Source: Metaphire vulgaris (taxonomy: Eukaryota; Annelida; Clitellata; Crassiclitellata; Megascolecidae). From it: 64,000 bases of DNA. How positions within the stretch are numbered: position 1 is the first letter of the stretch; every line of letters starts with the position of its first letter. Location of the stretch: positions 10,115,729 to 10,179,728 of the forward strand of contig CM030841.1 of NCBI GenBank assembly GCA_018105865.1, in the 5' to 3' direction. Below the pieces are notes generated by a model, which made no database searches, had not been told where the DNA came from, and saw only the letters and a program-made list of their open reading frames with translations. Shown here piece by piece: positions 48,272 through 56,583 of this stretch. The position numbers and the translations under genes are program-made.

Positions 48272-48791
48272 GTCTTTTCACGTTCTGATCTATGACCGGA
48301 AATTTCGCTCATTCTGGCCATCGAATCACAAAGTCACGTGACATTAGAATGCAGCCCTTTAAAATATAAATCGTCCTAACGTAGCAGAAGTCTCTTTAGA
48401 TTTTCAGCAGATTTCAACACCGCCGATTCAAATCCTGGCAATAATACGAACTTATTAATAATTATTGTTAAAGCCAGGGGCGCAGCGACGGGGGGTATAT
48501 CGGTATATATACACCCCCAAAAAAATCAGTCTACCTTAAAGTTTTTTATGTGATTTAGATGTGGTTATATGTGTTTTATATGGTTTATGTGGGTTATAGT
48601 TCAGATTTATACCCACCCAAAATATTTATACCCTCCCAAATCAAATTCCTGGCTACGCCCCTGGTTAAAGCCATATTCTAGTGTTACTTTTGTTTTGGCA
48701 GATGGTTGATCTGATCTTGGCGTGTGCTCTCATAAACTGGGTTCGGAAGAAACAGACGGACCACTGGTGGTGGGAAGAAAGCTACTATTAA
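27336..48791 (+). CDS. Tetraspanin, seven exons, long N-terminal tail
   Basis: A four-helix membrane scaffold protein of the tetraspanin family, which organises partner receptors in the plasma membrane. Exons: 27336-27686, 43010-43225, 43746-43820, 45366-45497, 46499-46717, 47592-47675, 48702-48791 (stop TAA 48789-48791). Every junction is phase 0 with AG/GT borders. The first helix spans the 15.3-kb intron: VVVNFIFL joins IFGWALVALGIWL, which fits the family spacing exactly. TM2 ends FLGCYGACAEN, and TM3 is FYAFLLVVILAAEIIV. The large loop has MNCCGVHG (the CCG signature), PPSCC, YC and GC, at least six cysteines, and N-glycosylation sequons. TM4 is FLFLTLLMSTQMVDLILACAL, followed by the tail WWWEESYY. 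The first in-frame ATG gives 388 residues. About 95 of them form a cysteine- and arginine-rich cytoplasmic tail before TM1, unusual for the family. The subfamily is not resolved. Confidence 0.88.
28102..28137. repeat. (ATCA)n microsatellite
   Basis: Nine tandem ATCA tetramers in the first tetraspanin intron. Confidence 0.9.
28461..28647. mobile_element. hAT-type miniature element, CAGTGGCGACTCCA family, complete
   Basis: The ends are CAGTGGCGACTCCA and TGGAGCCGCCACTG. Flanks ACATCGAC and GCATCGAT match at 6 of 8 positions. The 187-bp interior is about the same length as the copy at 54648 and shares blocks such as ACTACATA-CTAACAACAA with it. Confidence 0.8.
28860..28909. repeat. (GT)n microsatellite
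   Basis: GT dinucleotides with a few TT interruptions. Confidence 0.9.
28910..29885. other. Intron sequence, nothing recognised
   Basis: Part of the first tetraspanin intron; AT-rich, without recognised genes or bounded repeats. Confidence 0.4.
29886..30083. repeat. (ATT)n microsatellite with AATATT variant
   Basis: A long interrupted ATT array, ending in an alternating TTAATATTAA stretch at 30048-30082. Confidence 0.95.
30083..30142. repeat. Tandem 15-mer GCTCGCTTCGCTCGC, four copies
   Basis: Three full units and one almost complete unit of a 15-bp GC-rich sequence directly abut an AT-only array. The jump from almost no GC to high GC is abrupt. Confidence 0.92.
30143..31208. other. Intron sequence with unassigned open frames
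   Basis: Overlapping open frames on both strands at 30674-31207 reach about 130 codons, but none shows a recognised domain. They coincide with a GC-richer patch at 30820-31020. A coding role is not supported. Confidence 0.3.
31209..31385. repeat. Repeat built on TATTTGAAATAC units
   Basis: At least five copies of ATTTGAAATA or its near-palindromic variants, in both orientations, lie within 180 bp. The pattern is typical of some miniature DNA transposons, but no target duplication was resolved. Confidence 0.55.
31386..33384. other. Intron sequence, no gene recognised
   Basis: It contains a short ACCAAG hexamer array (about 31990-32010) within a GAGACTCGAGAC-rich repeat, a CpG-richer block at 32270-32620 without a recognised frame, and otherwise AT-rich DNA. 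Confidence 0.35.
33385..34064. other. Intron sequence with one hAT-like end
   Basis: CAGTGGCGTAGCGCGG at 33385 looks like a left end of the CAGTGGCG elements. No matching right end could be placed, so no element is called. The rest is unassigned. Confidence 0.35.
34065..35408. mobile_element. Element with clustered CCGATTATCGG-type motifs at both ends
   Basis: AATCGGAACAATCGGTAAT-type words cluster at 34075-34225 and again, inverted in part, at 35322-35400, with GC-poor DNA between. The left end reads AGAGCTGTACCGATTA. This suggests one transposon of about 1.3 kb with subterminal repeats. The target duplication is not clear. Confidence 0.45.
34321..34410 (-). repeat. Possible tRNA-related SINE
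   Basis: On the minus strand GTGTAGCGTAAATGC (A-box-like) is followed about 30 bp later by GCAGGTTCAATTCGAGG, a good B box. It lies inside the element at 34065-35408. Confidence 0.35.
35853..35920. repeat. (ATT)n tail of LINE 3' end
   Basis: Two ATT arrays are separated by GCG. They directly abut the LINE 3' fragment at 35921-35970. Confidence 0.85.
35921..35970 (-). repeat. 3' end of CR1/L2-like LINE, 5'-truncated
   Basis: On the minus strand TTGGTTCTCGTTCATGGCAG, then TACTGAACCACTTTAAGCC, then the ATT/AAT tail. This matches the LINE 3' UTR at 10587 and the copy at 60914. Stem arms are at 35929-35936 and 35958-35965 (7 of 8 pairs). Confidence 0.7.
36556..37091. mobile_element. hAT-type element (CAGTGATGGGCAACTA end)
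   Basis: The inverted ends are CAGTGATGGGCAACTAACTA and its complement (AACTAGTTGCCCATCACTG). Flanks AACGCCTG and GACGCCTG match at 7 of 8 positions. Clusters of AGTTAAAC/GTTTAACT words fill the subterminal regions at both ends. 536 bp, non-coding. Confidence 0.85.
37459..37742. mobile_element. hAT-type miniature element, CAGTGGCGGTTCCA family
   Basis: The left end is CAGTGGCGGTTCCACGTGG and the right end GAAACTGTCACTG. Flanks ATTGGGTC and ACTGGGTC match at 7 of 8 positions. It carries the GACGACC-T6-GCTTGTC motif at 37584-37606. The copy at 50421-50716 is the same family in reverse. Confidence 0.83.
37743..40295. other. Intron sequence, nothing recognised
   Basis: First tetraspanin intron. 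Short open frames exist (for example 38848-39075), but none has a recognised domain. A small AT/TTA patch lies at 38060-38100. Confidence 0.35.
40296..40373. mobile_element. Fragment of CAGTGGCGACTCCA-family element
   Basis: GTATTAAGTATAGGGTCCCA followed by an end GGTGGAGCCGCCACTG matches one half of the family at 28461 and 54648. The other end is missing. Confidence 0.6.
41440..42595. mobile_element. Foldback-like element with inverted 43-bp minisatellite arms
   Basis: The left arm (41440-41683) holds five copies of a 43-bp unit beginning AAAATGCAGGACTGGAAAAT. The right arm (42336-42593) holds the same unit inverted. About 650 bp between the arms is non-repetitive and contains a RING-like open frame on the minus strand (42071-42352) and a lysine-rich plus-strand frame (41787-42047). 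No target duplication was found. The layout resembles foldback transposons, but the class is an inference. Confidence 0.6.
42071..42352 (-). CDS. Small RING-like protein inside the foldback-like element
   Basis: The 93-residue frame starts in the right arm of the surrounding element; its first residues, MQDWKMTG, come from the arm repeat. After an acidic stretch it carries CPAC, RRP, CGH, ATF, C, NT, C, eleven residues, then CPICRTPI. The eight ligands are in C3HC4 order, and the second half strongly resembles the C-terminal RING of MDM2- and IAP-type E3 ligases. Only three residues separate the second and third ligands, against nine or more in normal RINGs, so the first zinc site is probably damaged or non-canonical. 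Whether it is expressed is unknown. It could be a captured fragment of a host ligase gene. Confidence 0.4.
   Translation of the reverse strand: MQDWKMTGQIIKTDNEDSEEEQMLQHDSLPSDNLPAEQPRVWIVLRSVYSCPACRRPCGHATFCNTCADTVAEMSGHCPICRTPITMVMRLYN
42596..43009. other. End of first tetraspanin intron
   Basis: AT-rich, with a TATA/CATATA microsatellite at about 42735-42768. The acceptor TCTGTAG ends at 43009. Confidence 0.5.
43340..43545. repeat. (GGGTT)n-rich repeat, degraded copy
   Basis: Clusters of GGGTTGGGTT and CCACCCATGGGTTGGG match the subterminal arrays of the element at 56591-57858. It lies in the second tetraspanin intron. Confidence 0.55.
44012..44023 (+). repeat. Copy of the TTTATATAGCGC repeat
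   Basis: TTTATATAGCGC occurs here, followed about 35 bp later by AAGAGCGCTTTACA. Confidence 0.45.
44597..45070. mobile_element. pogo-like miniature element
   Basis: The left end CAGTAGAACTTCGTTATAAC is preceded by TA. The right end (complement CACGGTAGAACTTCATTCTA) is an imperfect inverted match. Several GTACGTTATA-type words lie inside. The right-hand TA is not preserved. Third tetraspanin intron. Confidence 0.55.
45135..45197. repeat. (AAT)n microsatellite
   Basis: About 21 AAT triplets in the third tetraspanin intron. The flanks do not show the LINE 3' end. Confidence 0.95.
47736..48000. mobile_element. hAT-type miniature element (CAGGGGCGGAGCTAGG end)
   Basis: The ends are CAGGGGCGGAGCTAGG and CCCCTAGATCCGCCTCTG. 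Flanks TGCAGCTT and TATAGCTT match at 6 of 8 positions. It lies in the last tetraspanin intron. Confidence 0.72.
48204..48270. repeat. (ATT)n microsatellite
   Basis: About 22 ATT triplets in the last tetraspanin intron. Confidence 0.95.
48475..48663. mobile_element. hAT-type miniature element with exact 8-bp target duplication
   Basis: The ends are CAGGGGCGCAGCG and GGCTACGCCCCTG. The direct repeat GTTAAAGC is exact on both sides (48467-48474 and 48664-48671). It ends only 38 bp before the last tetraspanin exon, so it contributes sequence close to the branch-point region. Confidence 0.86.
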
Positions 48792-49257
48792 TAACCACTT
48801 TCACCCCACCCCACCCCCAACCCCAACCCCACCCCACACGCCGTCGTTGCATCATTTGCATATGCACGACGAAGAAGAAGGTCTGGCCGCAAAGCGTTGC
48901 TGACTCTCAGCCGCTGTCTCCATCCTCTGCCAGGCTCAGCCGCTCAGGCAGATGCTACAGCAGACAAAATGACGCTTCCTAGTGTATACATCTCCGTAGA
49001 AGACTATCACAGACAACTGAACGCTAAATTTCGAAAATTCGATTGAAGTTAAAAATGCTACTGTATTGCATATTGGTTGAATATATTTCTGTTTTGTATA
49101 CGAATGCAGGCAGAGAAAGCTAAAGAAACGCGCATTATATAAAGCCAAAAGACTCTACTGTTGGCAGAAAAAGTCACGGGAAATTCAGGAGTAGTTTTAA
49201 AAATGTCAGAGCATTGCCACGAGGGTGGGGTACAGGGAGGTCGGGTTTCCTGTTGGG
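48792..49257. other. Tetraspanin 3' UTR and spacer
   Basis: A C-rich stretch (48802-48840) follows the stop. No AATAAA was found within 400 bp. Confidence 0.4.
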
Positions 49258-49347
49258 CAGGGGCGTAGCCAGGAATTTGATGGAGGAGGGGTTAATGTGA
49301 TTTGGATACATACCGATATACCGCCCCCGTCGCTGTATACGCCCCTG
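49258..49347. mobile_element. Very short hAT-type element, 90 bp
   Basis: The ends are CAGGGGCGTAGCCAGG and GTATACGCCCCTG. Flanks CTGTTGGG and CTATTGGG match at 7 of 8 positions. The interior matches parts of the element at 48475 (AGGAATTTGAT, ATACCGATATACC), so it is an internally deleted relative. Confidence 0.75.
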
Positions 49348-50420
49348 CTATTGGGGCGTAGACTATAGTCGTGAGATTCGTGCAAAATCGATGAGAATAT
49401 TTTATCAGTTGGAACGAGGGGATAGGGTGATTGCCAATATGTTGTCTGAAAGCATGCTCAAAATTTCAATATTTGAATCTAATATAAGGCCTACTTCTGA
49501 TTTTTCAGCCAGACCCCGTCAAGGGAACGCACGCAGCGCCCCCAAGACCATAACTGGATCTGACCAGGTTGTCCTGTAGAAAAGATGGTACCCTATCCTG
49601 GATCCCTGGCTACGCCAATACGTAGACTTAAGGCATAGAAGGGAAATTAATGTTAGAGAACCTGAGGCGAGTGAGCGTTGAAAAATGACCCTTAAAATTC
49701 ATAAAGATGAGATAATGTATCAAGGATGAACTATTTCAAAAATCAAGAAATAGACAGGAACAATTTGAAAAAGTTAAGTGATTTATTTACAGTAAACCGA
49801 CAGAAATTGGCAACAGGCATGCTTACTGAACGAATGCGCGACTTTCAGATCAGTCTCATTCGTTTACGCGTGCATTGTCTGCGGGCAAAATGGAAGAATA
49901 CGAATTATTTTTGAAGCCGTCATTTCGAATCAGCGCCTAATCGAATTTTGACCCTTAGCATCGGTATAGCAAGAAACTTGACTTTTGTGTTGTCGCTGTT
50001 AAATTTTCATAAATTAAGTGTAAGATGCCTTAATATTTCTTACATCTTGATCGAAATTAATTTACATTCTCGTTAGGCCTACTGCGTTCTAACGTATTAA
50101 AGCTATTTTGCATAGAGTATCTGCTGTAAAGTTGTGGATTTGTTTGACAGAACTTGCAAATACTTTGAAACACGAATCGATTGAATAATGCGATATTTTG
50201 TGTAAATGTCATTGATTTTACTGTCAAATGAACGATCTTTTCACCATGAGAGATTTATTATGGAATAAAAAAGGTTAAAAGAACTGCAGAACTATGATCG
50301 TTTCAGAGTTAAGAATCATTTGCAAACTAAAAACGATTCATCATATTTTCTGGCTATACATCATCGACTGTATAGAGTGATATCATGTCACACACCATCG
50401 CCGTATGTGGCTGTCAGCTG
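49348..50420. other. Spacer, no gene recognised
   Basis: A possible further hAT-like pair (ATTGGGGCGTAGACTA at 49350 and GGCTACGCCAATAC at about 49600) could not be confirmed by flanks. The remainder is AT-rich. Confidence 0.35.
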
Positions 50421-50716
50421 CAGTGGCGGTTCCAGGATTTCTTGATGGGGGGATGTGAAAAGAATTCATAGAAAGTTGGTGGAGGATGAAAAGAGAAGGA
50501 AAATATCAATAAACTTTGCCGAAAAGAGCTGACAAAAGGGATTTCCCCTAATTTTACACTTTTACCGAAAAATTGGTTGACAAGCAAAAAAGGTCATCCG
50601 CAGTTTTTCCCCGTAGTTTTACTAGACTTTTACTCAAAAATAGATTTCATAGGCAAAAAGAAAAAGTCCGGTGGGGGGATGCGTCTCCACTCATCTCCCA
50701 CGTGGAACCGCCACTG
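50421..50716. mobile_element. hAT-type miniature element, CAGTGGCGGTTCCA family, reverse copy
   Basis: The ends are CAGTGGCGGTTCCAGG and TGGAACCGCCACTG. Flanks GTCAGCTG and GTCGGCTG match at 7 of 8 positions. The interior is the reverse complement of the copy at 37459, including the shared T-run motif at 50577-50600. Confidence 0.85.
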
Positions 50717-50968
50717 GTCGGCTGTGCAAATGGGAAAGTTGCTTTCATTGTTTTCTGTTCTGAACTGCGCATGGAAGGTCGGATCCGAAGAGGCAATTTC
50801 ACATTTTACTGGTTAAATAGGGATAGACTATTAATTTAAACAAAAACAACTATAGGCCCAACTGAGGAAGTTCGACAGTCACAAAACAGACAGAGTTTAT
50901 AAAATATAATTATTATTTATTAATAACTTTAACTTGGACAATGTAATAATTCTTAATCTTTAAAATTG

Positions 50969-51083
50969 TTTTGTCAGCCTTTTTCAAAAAAGTTAATTAA
51001 TTTTTTCCTTCTCTTCTCTTCCCACCACCAACTTCCTATGAATTCATTTCATCCCCCACCAAGAAATCCTGGAACCGCCACTG
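50969..51083. mobile_element. Half copy of CAGTGGCGGTTCCA-family element
   Basis: From TTGTCAGCCTTTTT to GGAACCGCCACTG it matches the right half of the element at 37459. The left half is missing. Confidence 0.7.
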
Positions 51084-51363
51084 TTATTGCATATCAATAT
51101 AGACTAATCTGGTAAAAAAGCGTTGGAACGCCGTTCCTGTGCGTCCCTACTGAGAAAAACACTGATTATTAGGATTCGTTCTAAATTAACGCAAATGATA
51201 CTGAAAAAAGCATAGTAGAAAGCTTAATAAATGAAAATACGAGATATCTTGAATAACTTCTATCCGTATAGAAATCAACTAAATTATATTATCCAATAAA
51301 TGCCAAAATCCTTTCTGCACCGCACACCGTTTTGGCGAACAACAGCAAATATTACGATTTCAG

Positions 51364-53810
51364 TCACACATTAAACTTCTGCTCTATTTTACCCCAGCAA
51401 AACACTGAAATGCGTTGGTACAGTATGACGAATCCGATGGCCAGGACAATGGCAGGAAGTCCTGTTGCAGAGATGCCAATTGACTGTAATGCGATCGAGG
51501 CTCCAGCTGCCACACAACTAAAGAGACCGATCGCTACAGATATCTAAACGTATATATATAAACAAACATTTGCAATCAGTCTTATTCAATATTATAATTT
51601 TAGACGGATAAGATACGGTGTTTTAATTGATTAGAAGGCATTTACCTGCGCAAAAACCAAAATGCAGTAATTTAAAATTTTCTACACCCTGCCCCAACGA
51701 ATGTTTCCTGAGATTGTGATCAGTAGCGTAGCGTGCCAATAGCTACTATGGCTCGAGCCATGGGCGGCACATATGAAGGGGCGGCAAATTGAGCGGCGAT
51801 TACTTTAGTTGGCTTGTCACAAGTTGTTAGGCCATTTTATATAGAAACAAACAAAAATTGCCCACAATTTGCCAGAATTGAAAAAAAATGCCAAAATTTG
51901 CCTACAATTTGCACAAATTTGCCAAAAATTTGTCAAAAAATGTTCTCGCCCCCAAGAAAAGTGTGAAATGACGCTACTGCAGCAGATTGGGGCGGCATTT
52001 TTTCAGGAGCCATGGGCGGCACAAGACCACGCTACGCCACTGATTGTCGTCATCGTTTTTACTCTCTTTCATGATCTCAAATAAACAAAAACTCACCGCA
52101 GCATTTTTCGCTCAATAATCTTAAAGTATAGAATCGCTTAGGACCGTCTATGTAAATTGTAATTAGAAAGGCAAAGGTAAACATAGTACCGTACTCTAAG
52201 CACTGTACGAGCTGCGCCCTACATTGAGGGACATCCATTAATTATGTCGAAAATTTTAGGGCAATTTTATAAACAAAGGATTTCCACAAACTCATGGTTC
52301 AATATTTCAAAAGTTTAATATCATTTGCGACCTTTCTAAGTAAAATGAAGTTACTGCCCTGTAAATACCAACATGACGTGTGGCCATCCACAGTACGATC
52401 GCTACAGCGAAGGCCATGATAGAGGCAGGCGCTCCTGTTGCTTCCAAGGTCACTCCAGGAACCCTGAGCCTGATATGGGCTGGAGCCGACGCATTACCAT
52501 GCGGGAATTCTTCATCACGGACTGATACGCCAGACATTTTGCAAACCTAAACGCAAACGATAAAAGAGACATTTTGTACGCAATTTCATTCAGCAGCATC
52601 ATTGCAAATTTAGATAAGATAATGATTTTGAATGGTTTATGAGACATTAACCTATGTGAAAACCCCTATAGGAAGTATTTTCATATAATAATAAAATAAC
52701 AATGTTACCATTTCTTCATAGTTTAATATTTGACATCCGCTGATCATCTTTTTTGCTCTAATAGGAGGTAGGAGGTGACTGAGGTGTCTGACCGACGCCC
52801 CCTCGTCAAATCAGTAGCGGCGAAGCTCATGAACTTGGCTTTGAGAAATTGGCCCCCTACCTCGTCGAGAGTGACGGCCCCATACATGTATAAACATAGG
52901 CCTAGTGCTAGATATCAGCCATTTGTGGCAGTTGCTGTTGGCACCCTTGCTGTGATATAGCCTAACAAATTACTGCAGGTGAAGTTGGAACCAGTGTTTA
53001 TTCTAGGCACCTTGACATTGAGAAGATTTTGAAATGTTTGGGGTACAAGGTCTGAGTCCAGAGGCGGCGGAAGACAATAAAAAGTACCCCGGCCCGTTTA
53101 CTATATAACGGCAGCGGTCGTTGAGGGTCGAGGTGCCTAACTAACTTACAGTAGATAGCCAAAATGCATTTTCAATTGTGATTTATAAAAAGAAACGTTT
53201 TAAGAAGGTTTTTATCGTGCGAAGTTTCTTTGCATCTAACTTTGTCGGATATACAGATATATCAGTAGGTTGATTTGCATTTAGAATTAATACAAAGTGT
53301 CTCAGATCTTCTTCAATTGAACCATTTATGTTATTAGGCGATAACGACGTAACCTTTGAGTAATACAGGCAAAACTATGGATTAGGCTACAAATAAGTGA
53401 AACAAAAACAAGGGTGATGGACACAACGAAAGGGAATGCAAAAATCGTGAATATTACAATGAATGGACAAAACATGGAAAGAGTCAGGCCATTCAGATGT
53501 GTTGAAGGTGTGATTGAAAGCACAGGCAGTCAGCAGAAAATATAAAATCAAGAATAAGGCTCCATACAATAGGATTGGGAAGGATGAAAACTATGGCGAA
53601 AAACAACTCGGGGGAGTCCCATAAATCTTGGGGGTGACCATGTCTAGTGTTGAGATTTATAGGCCTACGATTATAGTTTTTCGTAGCATAGTCCTAGTCC
53701 TACACTCATCACTATGGAATAATTTGCGCAGATGTTGTATTTGAAGTACTTACAGTTTGTTCAGGGTCTTCGACATTCAGTTTACGACGTTTAACAACAA
53801 ACTTGTCCAT
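51364..53810 (-). CDS. Three-helix membrane protein of unknown function; first exon in a hAT element
   Basis: Three coding exons read on the minus strand: 53754-53810, 52355-52546 and 51364-51543 (stop TGA at 51364-51366). The donors are GTAAGT and GTAACT, the acceptors CGTTTAG twice. All junctions are phase 0, giving 142 residues. Exon 1 encodes MDKFVVKRRKLNVEDPEQT, with a nuclear-signal-like KRRK. Exon 2 begins VCKMSGVSVRDEEF and holds a first hydrophobic helix (ASIMAFAVAIVLWMA). Exon 3 holds two more (ISVAIGLFSCVAAGASIAL and ATGLPAIVLAIGFVILY). I do not recognise the family. Exon 1 lies inside the hAT element at 53059-55731 and resembles the start of hAT/ZMYM-type transposases. The native protein may therefore start at the internal Met (MSGVSVRDEEF, 52537), giving 120 residues, with exon 1 a captured or chimeric alternative. 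Confidence 0.55.
51721..52042. mobile_element. hAT-type miniature element in intron of the minus-strand gene
   Basis: The ends are CAGTAGCGTAGCGTG and CACGCTACGCCACTG. Flanks ATTGTGAT and ATTGTCGT match at 6 of 8 positions. An internal direct repeat of AGCCATGGGCGGCACA occurs near each end. It lies between exons 2 and 3 of the membrane-protein gene. Confidence 0.75.
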
Positions 53811-54089
53811 TGTGTCGATGGCGAAGCGTTGTTGTCTGTTGAACGATTGAATCAATCTCTGAAGTCGTTAGATTGCTTTCCGCAATTTATGCAAACACGG
53901 TGAAGCTCTAACTGATCACTTTCGATCGGGACCCAAATCCGACTACCGTCTCTCGGTGAAACACTCTAACGCCCTCTACTGTTTCCCTGGTGCCCTCTGC
54001 TGCCCTTCGCCTTTTCGCCCACCGTCTCCCCACTTGGTTCGTCAAAGGGCCTTCCGCCGTCTTTTAATCTAATGTTAACTTATAGACGT

Positions 54090-54367
54090 ACGTTACTGCT
54101 GCGTTTGACACCTCGGGTTAAAGGTGTATATGACCCCTGCCTGATCTTATCTGATATTTCTACTATGAAGCCTTATTGGGCCGTGCATTCCTCCTCCCGC
54201 GACAGCAGCTGTGTAATCTAATAAGATTATGACTGCCGTGTTTGACGCCTTCTGGTTAAATGAGAATATGACATGCCTATCTGATCTTATCTGATCTTGA
54301 ATCTTCTCGATATCTGATCTGATAAAGCCCTATTCGGCAGAGCATTCGCCCTCCAGCGACAGCGGCT
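54090..54367. repeat. Tandem duplication, two units of about 140 bp
   Basis: Two consecutive diverged units share GTTTGAC-CCT, GGTTAAA, CTGATCTTATCTGAT, GCATTC and GCGACAGC in the same order. The pair lies in the second-level element. Confidence 0.6.
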
Positions 54368-54433
54368 TTTTTCGAAATTCGAAGTGAGAATTTAACCAAA
54401 CAATTTAAAGAATCGCAATTCTTCAGTTCTTAC

Positions 54434-55624
54434 CAGTGATATTTCAGTTCTAAAAATAATTGTTAATTTTAATTTTCATTCTTATTTTAGGTCTTAATTT
54501 CATTTCTATTTCAGTTATACTTCAGAAAATAATTCCTATTTCAGTTCTAATTTCAGTTCTAAAATAATTTCACTTCTAGCTTAAATATTTTCAGTTTAAT
54601 TTCTAATTTTACTTCTAGTAATTGACATCAGGTTTTGTATTAGATGCCAGTGGCGACTCCACCGGGGGGCAGGGGAGGGCCCGTGCCCCCTACTGAGTGC
54701 CTGGCACCCTCAGTGGCCCCCCTGTTGAGACCCTATGCTTAATACTACATACCTAACAACAAATGGTTGCCCCATGATTAGAAGTTGCCACCCCAACGGC
54801 CCCCCACTTGCCAAATCCTGGAACCGCCACTGTTGGATGCAAATCATGCAGAGTATAATATAAAACTGTATTCTATGACGGCAATGTCTGACAGTAACAC
54901 AGTGATCAAAAATTTATACACTAAACAATATGCATGTTAATCTTCAACAATACACGGCATGCTGCTTTGATCAACTTGAACGTGACAAAGAGATTTGTCC
55001 GCTTTCTCGTCAAATATTAAATAATCCCAAACTGGGCTATCTCGCTTTCTTCCAGCCAACAGTTTAGCTAAACTCATCTTGTAAAAATTGTTGCAATTAA
55101 GTTAACGCTGACGTTAAATCATCGAAGCAGCACTCGCTTACCCTAATTAAGTTTTCTGATACAGACGCCGAAATGGTACTATTTATCAAGGCAGAGGCAC
55201 ATGTGCCGTCTCGAGACTAGCATGTGATAGCCTGATAGGTCAGTGGTAACTGAGTCACCCCTCCCAGACATGACTGTATGTGTGGGGTAGGAATGACTGA
55301 GAGCAACGGCTGGCATATCACCCTTGGTCAATTGACGCTGAACTTTGGACACACACACAGACACACACTCACGAACAGCCATATTATATGGCGCGCAAAA
55401 TATCACACAACCTAAGCAAATTGACGCCATTTTAAATGATGGGTAGTTAAATTCAGTTCATAAAATATTTCTATTTCAGTTCCAATTTCTATTTTTATTG
55501 GGTGATTTCATTTCTATTTCAGTTATCGTTCTTTAAAAAATTCCTAATTTTACTTCTCGTTTTCGTTAACGGATTCCTTTAATTTCAGTTCTAATTTCCG
55601 TTACCGTTCAGTAAAATATCACTG
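54434..55624. mobile_element. Third-level hAT element (CAGTGATATTTCAGTTCTA end)
   Basis: The ends are CAGTGATATTTCAG and AAAATATCACTG. The direct repeat GTTCTTAC is exact (54426-54433 and 55625-55632). Both subterminal regions are filled with degenerate TTTCAGTTCTAA words. The interior holds the fourth-level element and no recognised protein. Confidence 0.87.
54648..54832. mobile_element. Fourth-level hAT element, CAGTGGCGACTCCA family
   Basis: The ends are CAGTGGCGACTCCACC and GGAACCGCCACTG. Flanks TTAGATGC and TTGGATGC match at 7 of 8 positions. It is the same family as 28461-28647 and is the innermost, so the youngest, element of the nest. Confidence 0.87.
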
Positions 55625-55858
55625 GTTCTTACTTCCTAAAAAGTACCCCGGCCCGACCTATGGCGGGCCGGGGTACCTTCAAAAGTACCCCGGCCTGGGC
55701 CGACGGGGCCGATAGGAGTGCGCCGCCTATGTCTGAGTCTCCACACTTTTTTTTGGGGGGGGGAATTTCCATCCCCAGCGAACATATACATTTTTGGAAA
55801 GATTTTAAAACTTGGGGGGATTCCCCAGAGAAGGCCTAGAATAAACACTGGTTGGAAC

Positions 55859-56583
55859 ATTCAGTAAACTTTTAAAATCCAGCGATATCGAATGAGGACG
55901 ATTCCAAAATACGGAAATTTCTATAGGCATTAACTAGACCTCGAAATTCTCCGATCGATCAGCTCCACAAATAATTATTACTTCTTTTGTAGTGTTCATG
56001 ACACTTCGTCGAAAGAGTATAGATATCTCAAAATACACTGCCGAAAATGTATCTCTGTAGAAAAAAGTATCTGCCAGTTGACCGAACACTGGAATAACGT
56101 CTTCGAATCTTTCTGTATAATTTTGGCACGATTCCTCACGAGTCAATAATACCACATGTTTTTGTGTCATCAGCAAATTTGGAAATTATTATTTTTAAAC
56201 ATGATCAGTATTGATCACTATTAACTGCATTTACTCGTATGTGTTTAGAAATAGCCTATCAACGGAATAAGCATTGATTCTCGAGGCGCTTCTCTGTTAA
56301 TTGGTGACCTATTATGCCGATCTTTTGTATTTGAACCATCAAACAGATTTTTAATCCAGCAGACAGAGTTCTTCGTGACCAGCCTAGCGTGAGGCACTTC
56401 GCAGCCTTCTTTCTGTCTTGAAACAGACTGTCATTTTTGAAGTAAGCAATGCTAATATCAATTTTCTGGTAATGTCTTTTGTAATCGTTGTTAGTTGATA
56501 TTTCTATAGCCACAAAGTGTTTTTGCGGGCGGTACTTAGTAAAATATTATGGCCAAGTTCACAGTGACCAGACGGTCCATGGG
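55859..56583. other. Spacer, no gene recognised
   Basis: AT-rich. Short minus-strand frames (55934-56176, 56259-56513) vaguely resemble decayed LINE sequence but cannot be assigned. Confidence 0.3.

Larger units (their letters stand above)
53059..55731 (-). mobile_element. Second-level hAT element, carries a coding exon
   Basis: The ends are CAGAGGCGGCGGAAG and GTGCGCCGCCTATG. The direct repeat TCTGAGTC is exact (53051-53058 and 55732-55739). Inner insertions removed, it is about 1.47 kb. Near its left third, on the minus strand, lies a first-exon-like frame starting MDKFVVKRRK with a GTAAGT donor, as in many hAT transposase genes. The catalytic body of a transposase is absent, so the element is an internal-deletion derivative or a captured exon. 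Confidence 0.82.
52992..55850. mobile_element. Outer shell of four-level hAT nest
   Basis: The left end is CAGTGTTTATTCTAGGC and the right end GGCCTAGAATAAACACTG. The direct repeat GTTGGAAC is exact (52984-52991 and 55851-55858). The element is a member of the family seen whole at 24473-24641 (169 bp). Here it is interrupted after 53050 and resumes at 55740, because the element at 53059-55731 landed in it. Confidence 0.9.

Noticed and set aside
53326..53569. Two overlapping hydrophobic minus-strand frames between exons 1 and 2 of the membrane-protein gene
   Set aside because: No splice signals fit them into the gene and they show no family resemblance; probably chance in AT-rich intron.
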